Shown here: piece by piece, positions 9,671 to 18,193 of the stretch
How the letters are laid out: each line of letters opens with the position of its first letter
Position numbering within the stretch: position 1 is the stretch's first letter
Source: Candidatus Blastococcus massiliensis AP3
GTDB taxonomy: Bacteria > Actinomycetota > Actinomycetes > Mycobacteriales > Geodermatophilaceae
Assembly: GCF_000582785.1 (NCBI RefSeq)
Contig: NZ_HG931173.1
Location: 1,171,386 to 1,235,385 of the forward strand
Reading direction: 5' to 3'
DNA length: 64,000 nt
Notes under the pieces: generated by a model
What the model saw: only the letters and a program-made list of their open reading frames with translations
What the model was told of the DNA's origin: nothing
The model's database searches: none
Position numbers and translations under genes: made by a program

Positions 9671-10891
9671 ATGCCCGAAGCAGTCATCGTTTCCACCGCG
9701 CGCTCCCCGATCGGCCGCGCCTTCAAGGGCTCGCTGAAGGACCTGCGCCCGGACGACCTCGCCGCCACCATCGTGAAGGCCGCCCTGGACAAGGTCCCGG
9801 CCCTGGACCCGCGCGACATCGACGACCTCATCCTCGGCTGTGGTCTCCCCGGTGGCGAGCAGGGCTACAACATGGGTCGCGTCGTCAGCGTCCTCATGGG
9901 CATGGACCACCTGCCCGGCACGACGATCACCCGCTACTGCTCCTCCTCGCTGCAGACCACCCGCATGGCCATGCACGCCATCAAGGCCGGCGAGGGCGAC
10001 GTCTTCATCTCCGCGGGCGTGGAGATGGTGTCGCGCTTCGTGAAGGGCAACAGCGACGGGCTGCCGGACACGAAGAACCCGGCGTTCGAGGACGCGCAGG
10101 CCACGGCCGCCAAGGCCGCCGAGAGCGGCGCCGACAGCTGGACCGACCCCCGCGAGAACGGCGCTCTGCCCGACGTCTACATCGCGATGGGCCAGACGGC
10201 CGAGAACCTGGCCCTGCTCAAGGACGTCTCCCGCCAGGAGATGGACGAGTTCGCCGCCCGCAGCCAGAACCTCGCCGTCGAGTCGATCGACAACGGCTTC
10301 TGGGCCCGCGAGATCACCCCCGTCACGACGCCGGACGGCACCGTCGTCAGCCAGGACGACGGCCCCCGCCGCGGCACCACCGTCGAGGGCCTGGCCGGCC
10401 TGAAGCCTGCCTTCCGCCCCGACGGCCGCGCCACCGCCGGCAACGCCTGTCCGCTCAACGACGGTGCGGCCGCCGTGGTCGTCATGAGCGACACCAAGGC
10501 CGCCGAGCTGGGCCTGACCCCGCTGGCCCGCATCGTCTCGACCGCGGTCACCGGCCTCTCGCCGGAGATCATGGGCTACGGCCCGGTCGACGCCTCGAAG
10601 CTGGCCCTCAAGCGGGCCGGCATGAGCATCGACGACATCGACCTCGTGGAGATCAACGAGGCCTTCGCCGCTCAGGTCATCCCCAGCTACCGCGACCTGA
10701 ACATCGACATCGACAAGCTGAACGTCAACGGTGGCGCCATCGCCGTCGGCCACCCGTTCGGCATGACCGGCGCGCGCATCACCGGCACGCTGATCAACGG
10801 CCTGCAGACCCGGGACAAGACCTTCGGGCTGGAGACCATGTGCGTCGGTGGCGGCATGGGCATGGCGATGATCATCGAGCGCCTCTCCTGA
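9671..10891 (+). CDS. acetyl-CoA C-acyltransferase (thiolase)
   Basis: 406-residue thiolase, close in context to mycobacterial fadA3. It interconverts 3-ketoacyl-CoA and acetyl-CoA plus shortened acyl-CoA (beta-oxidation or its reverse). Catalytic residues: acyl-accepting C90 in RYCSSSLQT, H361 in GHPFGMTGAR and proton-shuttling C391 in MCVGGGMGMAM; the NEAF motif is in VEINEAFAAQ. The ATG has GGAGG 4 nt upstream. A -10-like TAGCTT at 9607-9612 suggests a promoter of its own with a short leader. A perfect 17-bp hairpin follows the stop. Confidence 0.92.
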   Translation: MPEAVIVSTARSPIGRAFKGSLKDLRPDDLAATIVKAALDKVPALDPRDIDDLILGCGLPGGEQGYNMGRVVSVLMGMDHLPGTTITRYCSSSLQTTRMAMHAIKAGEGDVFISAGVEMVSRFVKGNSDGLPDTKNPAFEDAQATAAKAAESGADSWTDPRENGALPDVYIAMGQTAENLALLKDVSRQEMDEFAARSQNLAVESIDNGFWAREITPVTTPDGTVVSQDDGPRRGTTVEGLAGLKPAFRPDGRATAGNACPLNDGAAAVVVMSDTKAAELGLTPLARIVSTAVTGLSPEIMGYGPVDASKLALKRAGMSIDDIDLVEINEAFAAQVIPSYRDLNIDIDKLNVNGGAIAVGHPFGMTGARITGTLINGLQTRDKTFGLETMCVGGGMGMAMIIERLS

Positions 10892-10903
10892 TCCGGCGCT
10901 GAC

Positions 10904-10941
10904 ACAGCGGCCCGGCCCCCTCACGGGGGCCGGGCCGCTGT
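10904..10941 (+). terminator. stem-loop terminator after the thiolase
   Basis: Perfect 17-bp inverted repeat (arms 10904-10920 and 10925-10941) with a 4-nt loop, 12 nt after the thiolase stop. It has no U-tract, as is usual in actinobacterial terminators. Confidence 0.8.
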
Positions 10942-10982
10942 GCTTCCCGGGCCGGCCCTCTCGGGCACCGGCTCCGGACATG

Positions 10983-11018
10983 ACAGTGGCCCGGCCCCCG
11001 AGGGGACCGGGCCACCGT
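10983..11018 (-). terminator. stem-loop terminator after the BI-1 gene
   Basis: Imperfect hairpin of about 16 bp (arms starting acagtggcccgg and ending ccgggccaccgt), 20 nt past the stop of the minus-strand BI-1 gene. It faces the thiolase terminator, so the two convergent genes are separated by back-to-back hairpins. Confidence 0.65.
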
Positions 11019-11037
11019 CAGTGGTGCGGGAGTCAGG

Positions 11038-11850
11038 TTAATCGCGCAGGTAGCTGAGCAGCCGCAGGATCTCGATGTACAGCCAGATCACGGTGAGCAG
11101 CAGGCCGAAGGCGATGTACCAGGCGAACTTCGCCGGGGCGCCGCGACGGATGGCCTCGTCGGCCATGTCGAAGTCCATCAGCAGCAGGAACGCGGCGATG
11201 CCGATCATGACGACGCTGAACAGGATGCCCAGCGGGCCGTCGGTGCGGATGCCGAGACCGTCGTCCATGAAGAAGTAGGCGACGAAGTTGACGACCATCA
11301 GCACCAGGGCGCCGACGAGCGCGCCGAGGACCCAGCGGGTCAGCTTGGGCGTCACCCGGATGGCGCCGGTCTTGTAGACGATCAGCATGCCGCCGAAGAC
11401 ACCGAACGTGCCGATCAGCGCCTGCATGACGATGCCCGGGTAGACGGTGTTGAACGCCTCGCTGATCGCGCCCAGGGCGACGCCGTAGAGGGCGCCGTAG
11501 GACAGCGTCGCGATCGGGTTGGCGATCTGCTTGAACGCGATCACCAGGCCCAGCACGAGCGCCACGAGGACGGCCGGCATGGCCAGACCCCACGCGGCGT
11601 CACCGGGGAGCGACCAGACGACGGCGGCGGACAGGACCGTGACCAGGAAGGACAGACCCGTCTTGGTGACGACGTCGTCCATCGTCAGGTACTTGGTGGT
11701 CGTCGCCGCGTAGGGCGACGGAGCGGCATAGGGGTCCTGCGTGGGCGCGCCGTACTGGCCGGGCTGCTGCTGGGCAGTGCCCCAGCCCGCGTACTGCTGG
11801 CCGCCGCCGGCGCCGCCGAGCCCCCGGAACGCCGGGTTGTTGCTTGGCAT
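11038..11850 (-). CDS. Bax inhibitor-1/YccA family membrane protein
   Basis: 270 residues. About 50 Gly/Gln/Pro-rich N-terminal residues are followed by seven hydrophobic segments typical of the BI-1 fold (TMBIM). The family's Asp-containing last loop appears as LLMDFDMADEAI. In eukaryotes the family regulates calcium leak and cell death; the bacterial role is poorly defined. Two ATG codons lie two codons apart. GAGGAG directly abuts the first (11856) but sits 6 nt before the second (11850), so the second is chosen. The gene is followed by its own terminator. Confidence 0.88.
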   Translation of the reverse strand: MPSNNPAFRGLGGAGGGQQYAGWGTAQQQPGQYGAPTQDPYAAPSPYAATTTKYLTMDDVVTKTGLSFLVTVLSAAVVWSLPGDAAWGLAMPAVLVALVLGLVIAFKQIANPIATLSYGALYGVALGAISEAFNTVYPGIVMQALIGTFGVFGGMLIVYKTGAIRVTPKLTRWVLGALVGALVLMVVNFVAYFFMDDGLGIRTDGPLGILFSVVMIGIAAFLLLMDFDMADEAIRRGAPAKFAWYIAFGLLLTVIWLYIEILRLLSYLRD

Positions 11851-11956
11851 TGTCATCTCCTCGAGGTGACCTGTGGGTCGTGGCCTACACGGTGGTGCAC
11901 TCCACTCGGTCTGGTCAACGCTGCGGCGCCCCAGGTAGTTCCGCGTGTCGCCGCCG

Positions 11957-12030
11957 TGCCCCCGGTCGGGATCGAACCGACACTGGGACCCTTTTAAGGG
12001 GCCTGCCTCTGCCTGTTGGGCTACGGGGGC
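11957..12030 (-). tRNA. tRNA with anticodon UAA (Leu by anticodon), class-I shape
   Basis: 74 nt, full cloverleaf: acceptor GCCCCCG/CGGGGGC with discriminator A, T-arm GTCGG-TTCGATC-CCGAC, anticodon stem GGCCC/GGGTC (one G-U pair) and 7-nt loop CTTAAAA, giving anticodon UAA for codon UUA. CCA is not encoded. The variable loop is only 5 nt (CCAGT), whereas bacterial tRNA-Leu normally has a long variable arm (class II). The isotype is therefore uncertain: Leu by anticodon, atypical by structure. The T-loop orientation rules out a plus-strand lysine reading of the nearly palindromic anticodon loop. Confidence 0.75.
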
Positions 12031-12072
12031 TGTCCGAGGTGCGAACGCCTGCACGGTAGTTGGCGGCGGGGC

Positions 12073-12840
12073 TCACCCGGCCGACGTGGCCAGCTCTGTC
12101 GCCCGTGAGAGCACGGCGTCGAGCATCGGCTCGGTCAGCTTGCCGGTGAAGGTGTTCTGCTGGCTGACGTGGTAGCTGCCGAGCAGCGTGAGCGGCCCGC
12201 GTGGGCCGGTCAGCTCCACCTCAACACCGTGCCCGAACACCGGCCGGGGCCGCGGCACGGCGTAGCCGGCGGCGGCGAGCACCGGCCACAGCGCCGTCCA
12301 GCCGAAGCCGCCGAGCACCACGACGACCCGGAGCCGGGGCAGCAGCTCCAGTTCGCGGGCCAACCACGGCGAGCAGGTGTCGCGCTCCTCGGGGGTGGGC
12401 GCGTTGGCCGGCGGGGCGCACCGCACGGAGGCGGCCACCCGGACGTCGGTGAGCTCGAGGCCGTCGCCGAGGTGGGTGGACGTCGGCTGGTTGGCGAGGC
12501 CCGCCCGCCAGAGCGCGGCGAAGATCCAGTCCCCGCTGCGGTCGCCGGTGAACACCCGGCCGGTGCGGTTGCCGCCGTGCGCGGCAGGCGCCAGCCCGAC
12601 GACGGCGATGCGCGCGTCGGCCGGCCCGAGCCCCGGCACCGGCCGGCCCCAGTAGTCCTCGTCGCGGAACGAGGCCCGCTTGACCCGCGCCACCTCTTCC
12701 CGCCAGGCCACGAGCCGGGGGCAGGCGTAGCAACCGGAGATCCGCTCGTCGAGGACGGCGAGGTCCCGGGTGGCCCGGGCAGAGCGCACCACTCCGGCAG
12801 GCGTGCGGGTGACCGGGAACCCCCCGTCGTCCAGCGCCAC
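12073..12840 (-). CDS. udgB: uracil-DNA glycosylase, family 5 (UdgB-like)
   Basis: 255 residues. Removes uracil and some other damaged bases from DNA; family 5 enzymes are thermostable-type UDGs with a 4Fe-4S cluster. C37 and C40 (CYACPRL) and two later cysteines (SVRCAPP, RDTCSPW) are the likely cluster ligands. Motif A is GLAPAAHGGNRTGR, with Ala where other UDG families have catalytic Asp, and the late motif is YHVSQQNTFTG, both diagnostic of UdgB. GTG start. It begins 2 nt after the ppx stop and so is probably the last gene of the ppx operon. Confidence 0.9.
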   Translation of the reverse strand: MALDDGGFPVTRTPAGVVRSARATRDLAVLDERISGCYACPRLVAWREEVARVKRASFRDEDYWGRPVPGLGPADARIAVVGLAPAAHGGNRTGRVFTGDRSGDWIFAALWRAGLANQPTSTHLGDGLELTDVRVAASVRCAPPANAPTPEERDTCSPWLARELELLPRLRVVVVLGGFGWTALWPVLAAAGYAVPRPRPVFGHGVEVELTGPRGPLTLLGSYHVSQQNTFTGKLTEPMLDAVLSRATELATSAG

Positions 12841-12842
12841 GG

Positions 12843-13793
12843 CTAGCTCCTGGCGAGGCGCAGCGCGATGCCGTCGAGGATGTCGTGCTCGCTCACCACG
12901 ACCTCGTCGAGGCCGAACTCGTCCATGATCACCCGCAGGATGAGGGCGCCGGCGCCGATGACGTCGACCCGGCCGGGGTGCATCACCGGCAGGGCCGCCC
13001 GCTGCTCCCGCGGCATCGCGAGCAGGTCGTCGCTCACCCGGCGCACGTCGGCCCCCGGGATCCGCGAGCCGTGGATGGCGAGCGGGTCGTAGCCGGGCAG
13101 GTCGAGCGCCAACGCCGCCACGGTCGTCACCGACCCGGCCAGCCCGACCAGCGTGGCGGCTTCCCCCACCGGCACCTCGGCGGTCACGAGCGCCAGGGCC
13201 GCCCGGATGTCCGCGACGGTGGCCTCGACCTCGGCAGGCGACGGCGGGTCCCCGTGCAGCCGGCGCTCGGTCAGCCGCACGCAGCCGATGTCCACCGAGC
13301 GCGCAGCACGCAGGCCGGCGTCGTCACCGAGCACGAACTCCGTCGAGCCACCGCCGATGTCGACGACGAGGAAAGGCGAGCGTGGTGCGGGACTCCCCTG
13401 TGCGGCCGCGGCCGCTTCGAGGGACGCCGTCGCACCGAGGAAGGACAGCTCGGCCTCCTCGCGCCCCGGGACGACGTCCGGCAGCCGGCCGAGCGTCGTC
13501 AGCACCATCTGCTCGAACTCGGCACGGTTGGCCGCGTCGCGGGTGGCGCTGGTCGCCACCATGCGGACGTCCACGGCACCGAGCTCGCGCGCGGTCGCGG
13601 CGTACTCGGCCAGCACGACGCGGGTGCGCTCGATCGCCTCGGCGGCCAGCCTCCCGGTGGCGTCGACACCCTGGCCCAGGCGCACCACCTCCATGCGGCG
13701 CACGAGGTCGGCGTGCCCGCCCACCGGAGGCACGTCGGCCACCAGCAGTCGGATGGAGTTGGTCCCGCAGTCGATGGCGGCGACCCGTCTCAC
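12843..13793 (-). CDS. Ppx/GppA family exopolyphosphatase
   Basis: 316 residues, equivalent in position to M. tuberculosis Rv1026. It has an ASKHA-type fold with phosphate loop 1 in AAIDCGTNSIRLLV and phosphate loop 2 in VVDIGGGSTEF. It hydrolyses inorganic polyphosphate or pppGpp; single-domain actinobacterial forms act mainly on short polyphosphate. The GTG start at 13793 (VRRVAAIDCG) overlaps the DUF501 stop as GTGA, which decides against a start 15 codons upstream. Confidence 0.9.
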   Translation of the reverse strand: MRRVAAIDCGTNSIRLLVADVPPVGGHADLVRRMEVVRLGQGVDATGRLAAEAIERTRVVLAEYAATARELGAVDVRMVATSATRDAANRAEFEQMVLTTLGRLPDVVPGREEAELSFLGATASLEAAAAAQGSPAPRSPFLVVDIGGGSTEFVLGDDAGLRAARSVDIGCVRLTERRLHGDPPSPAEVEATVADIRAALALVTAEVPVGEAATLVGLAGSVTTVAALALDLPGYDPLAIHGSRIPGADVRRVSDDLLAMPREQRAALPVMHPGRVDVIGAGALILRVIMDEFGLDEVVVSEHDILDGIALRLARS

Positions 13794-14293
13794 GCGTCGT
13801 CCCCCTCGGGCGGGGCGCAGGGGCCCTTGGCCCACCACTCCCCCATGCCCTCGACGGCGCGGTCACCGATCGGGTTCACGCCCGGACCGGCGGCCAGCGC
13901 GTGCCCGGCCAGCGCGTGCAGGCACTTGACCCGGTCCGGCATGCCCCCGGCGGTGGCCCGGGTGGGCAGCACGTCCTTGGCGTCCCGCTCGGCGAGGTAG
14001 GCCTCGTGCGCGGCGCGGTACCCGGCGGCGAGCTGCGGATCGGTGCCGAGCTCCTCCTGCCACTCGCGCATGCGTCCGGCCGCCTCCAGCCGGCTGGCGG
14101 CTGCCGACGCCCGCGGGCAGGTCAGGTAGTACAGCGTCGGGAACGGGGTGCCGTCCTCCAGGCGCGGTGCGGTCTCGACGACGTCGGGCTGTCCGCACGG
14201 GCAGCGGTGCGCGACGCCGACCAGCGCACGCGGCGGCCGGCCCAGCTGCCGCTCCACGACGGCGCGGTCGGCCGGGCTGATCGGTTCGCTCAC
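13790..14293 (-). CDS. DUF501 domain protein
   Basis: 167-residue conserved actinobacterial protein of unknown function (Rv1025 equivalent). It has a Cys pair in HRCPCGQPDV, a further Cys in YYLTCPRAS and one in VKCLHALAGH, so metal binding is possible but unproven. It is consistently found between ftsB and ppx. The GTG start overlaps the preceding stop and its own stop overlaps the next start, both as GTGA. Confidence 0.88.
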   Translation of the reverse strand: MSEPISPADRAVVERQLGRPPRALVGVAHRCPCGQPDVVETAPRLEDGTPFPTLYYLTCPRASAAASRLEAAGRMREWQEELGTDPQLAAGYRAAHEAYLAERDAKDVLPTRATAGGMPDRVKCLHALAGHALAAGPGVNPIGDRAVEGMGEWWAKGPCAPPEGDDA

Positions 14294-14886
14294 TCGGTGG
14301 GCTCCTCGGGCAGGTCGCCGTCGGCGCGGGCCACCGACTCCAGCAGCCCCTCGTACCAGGTCTGCGGAACCGGCGGCGTGGCCGCATCGGAGAGGGTGCC
14401 GGCGTCGCCCTCCACCGCCTCGCCGTCGACGACGACGATCAGCCGGTCACCGGGCAGCACGTAGGTGAGCCGCTCGCGCGCCTGGCGCTCGGTCCACGCC
14501 GGGTCGTCCTGGCGCCGGAGCTGCTCCTCGAGCTCGGCCGCCCGCCGGTCGAGGGCCTGCCCCTCCGCGCTGAGCTCCACCAGCTCCTGCTGCCCGGCCA
14601 GGTACTGGCGGACCGGCCCGGCGAGGGTCAGCGCCAGCAGCAGGACGAGCGAGACGAGCAGGACCGCCCGGCCGGTGAACAGCGGCCGACGCCGTGCGGC
14701 CGGAGCCGGCGTCGTGCGGGCGGGCCGGCGGGCTGCCCGGCGCTCCCCCGGACGCCGGGTCGGATGAGGCGTCCCGGCGCGCAGCCCCGTCCGCACCGGC
14801 CGGGTCGTGTGGACCCGCGGTACGCGAGCGCTGCTGCGGTGTCCCGGGGGCGGTGACCCGCCCCGTCGGCCGCGGACGCTGCTCAT
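14290..14886 (-). CDS. FtsB/DivIC-like septum formation initiator
   Basis: 198 residues, type II membrane topology: about 65 basic, Arg/Pro-rich cytoplasmic residues, one membrane segment (AVLLVSLVLLLALTLAGPV), then a short coiled coil (ELVELSAEGQALDRRAAELEEQL) and the family motif ARERLTYVLPGD. FtsB works with FtsL and FtsQ to activate septal peptidoglycan synthesis. The position after eno matches mycobacterial Rv1024. The ATG at 14886 gives the full basic tail; eno stops 10 nt upstream. Confidence 0.88.
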   Translation of the reverse strand: MSSVRGRRGGSPPPGHRSSARVPRVHTTRPVRTGLRAGTPHPTRRPGERRAARRPARTTPAPAARRRPLFTGRAVLLVSLVLLLALTLAGPVRQYLAGQQELVELSAEGQALDRRAAELEEQLRRQDDPAWTERQARERLTYVLPGDRLIVVVDGEAVEGDAGTLSDAATPPVPQTWYEGLLESVARADGDLPEEPTE

Positions 14887-14896
14887 CGGCGTCCGG

Positions 14897-16189
<1,293 letters not shown>

Positions 16190-16227
16190 ACCAGCCGCTC
16201 CCCGGTCGTCGGCTCGCCTCGCCCCGA

Positions 16228-17139
16228 TCAGGGGACAGCGCGCTCCGCGGCCTCGGCGTCGAGCTCCCCGGCGTACCGGCGGACGGCCTCCCGGAGGGCG
16301 TCCTCCACGTCCCAGCCGCGCTGCTCCGCGGCGGCGACGACGGCCAGCAGCCGCTCCCCCAGCTCCTCCGGGCTCCGGGCGGTCAGCTCCGCCGGCTCGG
16401 GCGTGCTCAGGCCCGCCCGGCCGGCCCGGCGCACCAGCGCGGCCCCCCAGGAGGCGGACGGTTGCGAGCGGGAGACACCCTCGGTCGGCGAGCGGCGCTG
16501 CTTCTCCGCCTGCTTGATCTCCTCCCAACCGGCCTCGACCTGGGCGACATCGCGGGGACCGGCGTCGCCGAAGACGTGCGGGTGCCGGCGGACCAGCTTG
16601 TCCACCAGGTCCCACGCCACCTCGTCCACGTCGAAGCGGCGCTCCGACGGGGCCTCGGCGGCCACCCGGGCGTGGAAGACGACCTGCAGCAGCACGTCGC
16701 CGAGCTCCTCGCGCATGCCGGCCGGGTCGTCGTCGACGATCGCGTCGTAGGCCTCGTGCGCCTCCTCCAGCAGGTAGCCGCGCAGCGAGGCGTGGGTCTG
16801 CTCGGCGTCCCAGGGACAGCCACCGGGCGAGCGGAGCCGGTCCATGACGGCGACCACGTCGAGCAGGCGGCTGCCGGCCGGCATGCCGACGGACGCCAGA
16901 CCCGGGAGCGCCGACAGCTCGGCGGCGGTGCCGAGCACGACGACGTCCTCGGTCCGCTCCTGCGCCGACTGCGGGTCCGCGTCCTCGACAGTCACGCCGG
17001 CGCGGCGCAGCTCCTCGGCCGTCGCGGCCGCTCCGGGCAGCGCCAGGACGGGGACGTCCTCGCTGACGGCCCGCCAGGCGGCCGGGCTCAGCAGGGAGGG
17101 GGCGTACGGGCTGACTTCGACGGCGAGCGCGACGGGCAC
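16228..17139 (-). CDS. mazG: MazG nucleoside triphosphate pyrophosphohydrolase
   Basis: 303 residues. Cleaves NTPs and dNTPs to NMPs and pyrophosphate, sanitising the nucleotide pool. The first 90 or so residues are a variable domain found in actinobacterial MazG. The MazG core follows: MDRLRSPGGCPWDAEQTH, the metal-binding LLEEAHEAYDAI, then REELGDVLLQVVFH and later the KLVRRHPHVFGD motif. GTG start, 4 nt after the stop of the upstream lipoprotein gene. The mfd-surA-mazG-eno order matches M. tuberculosis except for the lipoprotein. Confidence 0.93.
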   Translation of the reverse strand: MPVALAVEVSPYAPSLLSPAAWRAVSEDVPVLALPGAAATAEELRRAGVTVEDADPQSAQERTEDVVVLGTAAELSALPGLASVGMPAGSRLLDVVAVMDRLRSPGGCPWDAEQTHASLRGYLLEEAHEAYDAIVDDDPAGMREELGDVLLQVVFHARVAAEAPSERRFDVDEVAWDLVDKLVRRHPHVFGDAGPRDVAQVEAGWEEIKQAEKQRRSPTEGVSRSQPSASWGAALVRRAGRAGLSTPEPAELTARSPEELGERLLAVVAAAEQRGWDVEDALREAVRRYAGELDAEAAERAVP

Positions 17140-17143
17140 CGGC

Positions 17144-18157
17144 TCAGTCTCCGGGACCGCTCCGGTCCGCGGCGTCCGCCCCGGTCGCGCCGGCGAGGAG
17201 CTCGACCACGCCGCCCTCGCCCCGCACCAGCCGGCCCTCCTCGGAGAGGACCCCGTACCGCGGGTTCACGGTGACGTCCAGGTCCTCGCGCACGTCCTCG
17301 ACCAGCGCGGCGCCCGCCTCCTCGGCCTCCCGGCGGGCCTCGGCCTCGAGGTCGGGACGGACCTCCTCGAAGGCCGGGGTCGCCGTGCCGGTCGTGAACC
17401 CGACGACGATGCCGCCGGCCACCTCGAGCGGGACCACGAACCCGCTCCCCGGCGGGGTCGCGTCGAACCGCTCGGCCAGCACCGGGACGATCTCGGCCGG
17501 ATCGCCGCGGGTCAGCTGCGGCAGCGTGGAGGGGCCGGCGTACCGGGCGGCCACGGTCGGATAGGCGGCCGGGTCGGCGGTGAGCTCGGCGAGCACGGCC
17601 TCGGCCGTGGCCTGGTCGGCGACCGTGATGACGCCGAACTCCGGCTGGGCGAGGCTCTCGCTCACCTCGGCGTAGCGCGCGCGCAGCGCCTCCTCGGACA
17701 GCGCGTCGGTCTCCCCCGCGGCCTCGGCGATCCGCTCCCGCACCAGCTGCTGGCGGACGCTGTCGGCGATGTCGGTCCGCGTGACGCCCTGCTCGGCCCA
17801 CGAGGCGTAGATCGCTTCCGCGTCGTTGTCGCCGATGATCTCGTCGATGCGGGATCGGACCGCGCCGTCGGTCACGCGGACGTCGTAGCGCTCCGCGACC
17901 GCCTCGTAGACCTCCCGCTGGACGAGGAACTCCAGGACCAGCCGGGTGTAGTCGGCCTCCCTCGAGGCGGCGAACTCGGCGACGTCCTCGTCGGCGAGCC
18001 GTTCGTCGACGGCGCGCTCGAGCTCGGCGACGGTCACCCGGGCGTCACCCACGTAGGCCGCGACGTCCGGCGAGCTCCGGCACGCGGCCAGGGCGGGCAG
18101 GGCGAGGGCGAGCGACAGCCCGGCGGCCGCCACTCGGAGAGCACGAGGCTTCAGCAC
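17144..18157 (-). CDS. SurA N-terminal domain lipoprotein
   Basis: 337 residues. A signal peptide with lipobox LAAC (in ALPALAACRSS) marks it as an exported lipoprotein. The next 150 residues resemble the SurA/PrsA N-terminal chaperone domain (VAELERAVDERLADEDV, then LVLEFLVQREVYEAVAERY). The rest is parvulin-like without an obvious catalytic set. It probably helps fold secreted proteins. The GTG at 18157 (VLKPRALRV) starts the signal peptide cleanly. It sits between mfd and mazG, where mycobacteria carry the unrelated lipoprotein LpqU. Confidence 0.82.
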   Translation of the reverse strand: MLKPRALRVAAAGLSLALALPALAACRSSPDVAAYVGDARVTVAELERAVDERLADEDVAEFAASREADYTRLVLEFLVQREVYEAVAERYDVRVTDGAVRSRIDEIIGDNDAEAIYASWAEQGVTRTDIADSVRQQLVRERIAEAAGETDALSEEALRARYAEVSESLAQPEFGVITVADQATAEAVLAELTADPAAYPTVAARYAGPSTLPQLTRGDPAEIVPVLAERFDATPPGSGFVVPLEVAGGIVVGFTTGTATPAFEEVRPDLEAEARREAEEAGAALVEDVREDLDVTVNPRYGVLSEEGRLVRGEGGVVELLAGATGADAADRSGPGD

Positions 18158-18193
18158 GCCGGGAGACTCCCACACCCGGGTGGGGCTCCGCCG

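Noticed and set aside
11957..12030. tRNA-Lys(UUU) on the plus strand
   Set aside because: The anticodon loop is near-palindromic and would read CTTTTAA on the plus strand, but the T-loop and D-arm fit only the minus strand.
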